A DNA stretch of 64,000 bases from Paenibacillus profundus. GTDB taxonomy: Bacteria; Bacillota; Bacilli; Paenibacillales; Paenibacillaceae. Location of the stretch: NCBI RefSeq assembly GCF_021369635.1, contig NZ_JAJNBZ010000006.1:124001-188000 (forward strand), in the 5' to 3' direction. Position numbers and translations under genes: made by a program. Under the pieces are notes generated by a model. It saw only the letters and a list, made by a program, of their open reading frames with translations. It searched no databases and was not told the origin of the DNA. Below, piece by piece: positions 63,317 through 64,000 of the stretch (position 1 is its first letter; the number at the start of each line of letters is the position of its first letter).

Positions 63317-63628
63317 CTATTCAAAATATAGGTGATTATGGTTCGAGCATCCTGGATTAAACTGAAAATGACATAATGGACATCTATAATGACAGTTTAA
63401 ATATTCTTTGATGGTTAATTTCGTATAACAATTTCCGCAAAGGATAGCCTTTGTATCCCACTCCGCTTTTAGCCATACCTTTGATTTGTGATCAGCCGCT
63501 TCCTCATGACAGAAATAACATCCATAATACGTGTCGCAGCACTTAAACTTTATAGCTACTACATCGATTTCTTTATGATAATGTTTACATCTTCCCTGTT
63601 CATCTATAGCTCCTGCAACATGAATCAT
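63317..63628 (-). CDS. CHY zinc-finger protein
   Basis: 103 residues rich in Cys and His. Pairs such as CKHYHKE, CCDTYYGCYFCHEEA, CGNCYTK and CPLCHFQFNPGC form the CHY zinc-finger fold (about seven Zn ligand pairs). Bacterial members are small cytoplasmic proteins of unknown role; eukaryotic relatives include Hot13. The GAGGT site precedes the ATG at 63628. It is a single gene. Confidence 0.88.
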   Translation of the reverse strand: MIHVAGAIDEQGRCKHYHKEIDVVAIKFKCCDTYYGCYFCHEEAADHKSKVWLKAEWDTKAILCGNCYTKLTIKEYLNCHYRCPLCHFQFNPGCSNHNHLYFE

Positions 63629-63824
63629 ATAATTACCTCACGTTTCTAGGTCATGGTAAAATCCGCCCTTCTATATGAATAATATCACAAAGAGAGCAAT
63701 ATTTTCACACGCTGGTTGCGTGTGTCATCCTGGTTATGGTTTTTTACGGAACAAAAGCGGATTTAGCGTCATAACCTGAAAGTATATTTTTTTAAGCCAA
63801 TTACATTTTAAAGGAGTAGTAGCT

Positions 63825-64000
63825 GTGGAACAAAACTCCTTAGGACAAGGAATGAGCGAAGCCCCCCCCTCCTCATTATCACAAAATGTTCTCAGAAAAT
63901 ACGCTGCACAGCTCCAATTTTTAAATAGCTTCGGCAAGCCGGGCGCTCCCCTATTTGAGTCCTACCGTCAATCCAAAGTGTTGGCCATCGGCTCCGGTCC
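63825..64000 (+). CDS. Start of putative thiazole-containing bacteriocin maturation protein, partial
   Basis: GTG 63825 with AAGGAG nine bases upstream opens a frame that is still open at the right edge (58 codons plus two bases). The visible part, LRKYAAQLQFLNSFGKPGA and RQSKVLAIGSGP, resembles the ThiF-like part of the maturation proteins associated with thiazole/oxazole-modified bacteriocins, ahead of the nucleotide-binding motif. In that family about 100 residues with a precursor-binding fold usually precede this part, and they are not encoded in frame here. A run of eight C at about 63861 could hide a frameshift. Identity is likely but cannot be confirmed within the window. Confidence 0.5.
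   Translation, partial: MEQNSLGQGMSEAPPSSLSQNVLRKYAAQLQFLNSFGKPGAPLFESYRQSKVLAIGSG

Overview
The window looks like a chromosomal segment of a Paenibacillus-type Bacillota bacterium. The signs are mid-range GC with AT-rich intergenic DNA, strong AGGAGG ribosome sites, frequent GTG/TTG starts, a B. subtilis-like gluconate operator, cre-like sites, a Spo0E-type phosphatase, an RRNPP peptide-sensing regulator and uptake systems of the Lpl type. I saw no rRNA, tRNA or CRISPR array. Species is not assignable from the sequence alone.

Left part (1-18.4 kb, minus strand): a hybrid lipopeptide/polyketide assembly line running off the left edge. In order of transcription it holds a fatty acyl-AMP ligase; a PKS (ACP-KS-AT-ACP); a two-module NRPS (C-A-PCP-C-A-PCP); a second PKS (KS-AT-ACP); and an NRPS with C-A and an embedded N-methyltransferase whose specificity residues spell the threonine code. 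It should build a fatty-acyl chain extended by malonate, two amino acids, malonate and N-methyl-threonine, then continue outside the window. Next come gene remnants (18.8-19.5 kb), a gluconate unit (gntK, gntP, gntR, gnd; 19.7-24.4 kb) with two matching operator palindromes, and a GNAT enzyme.

Middle part: a five-gene NikA-like ABC importer (25.2-30.5 kb) lies divergent to a methyltransferase that carries a Zur-like palindrome, which suggests metal or metallophore uptake. Around it are decayed genes (a GNAT gene with an internal stop, a truncated cyclase), an AlkA glycosylase, an array of short repeats and an RND efflux pair (34.5-38.6 kb). At 39.2-43.5 kb is a compact locus with an exporter ATPase, a 73-residue peptide with eight cysteines, an ECF sigma factor, a MauE-like membrane protein and a CxxC thioredoxin-like protein. 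It reads as a self-contained unit for making, oxidatively folding and exporting a disulfide-rich peptide, and is the most unusual system here.

43.6-53.9 kb (minus strand) is a catabolic operon: FadR-type regulator, AtuA-like protein, DUF4387 protein, two LplB/LplC-type permeases, a binding lipoprotein, two ADP-ribosylglycohydrolase-family enzymes and a ribokinase carrying a frameshift. Two ATTGG-N5-CCAAT palindromes and a cre-like site fit its control. The logic suggests uptake and hydrolysis of a ribosylated compound and phosphorylation of the ribose.

Right part (54-64 kb) is more mosaic: a SnoaL-like protein, an RRNPP regulator followed by a 36-codon candidate pheromone gene and terminator, a Spo0E-like phosphatase, broken TPR and phosphatase genes, an AraC/GyrI-type regulator pair, a Tn3-type transposase remnant, dispersed short repeats, an MFS exporter with a MarR regulator, a CHY zinc-finger protein, and at the edge the start of what looks like a thiazole-bacteriocin maturation gene.
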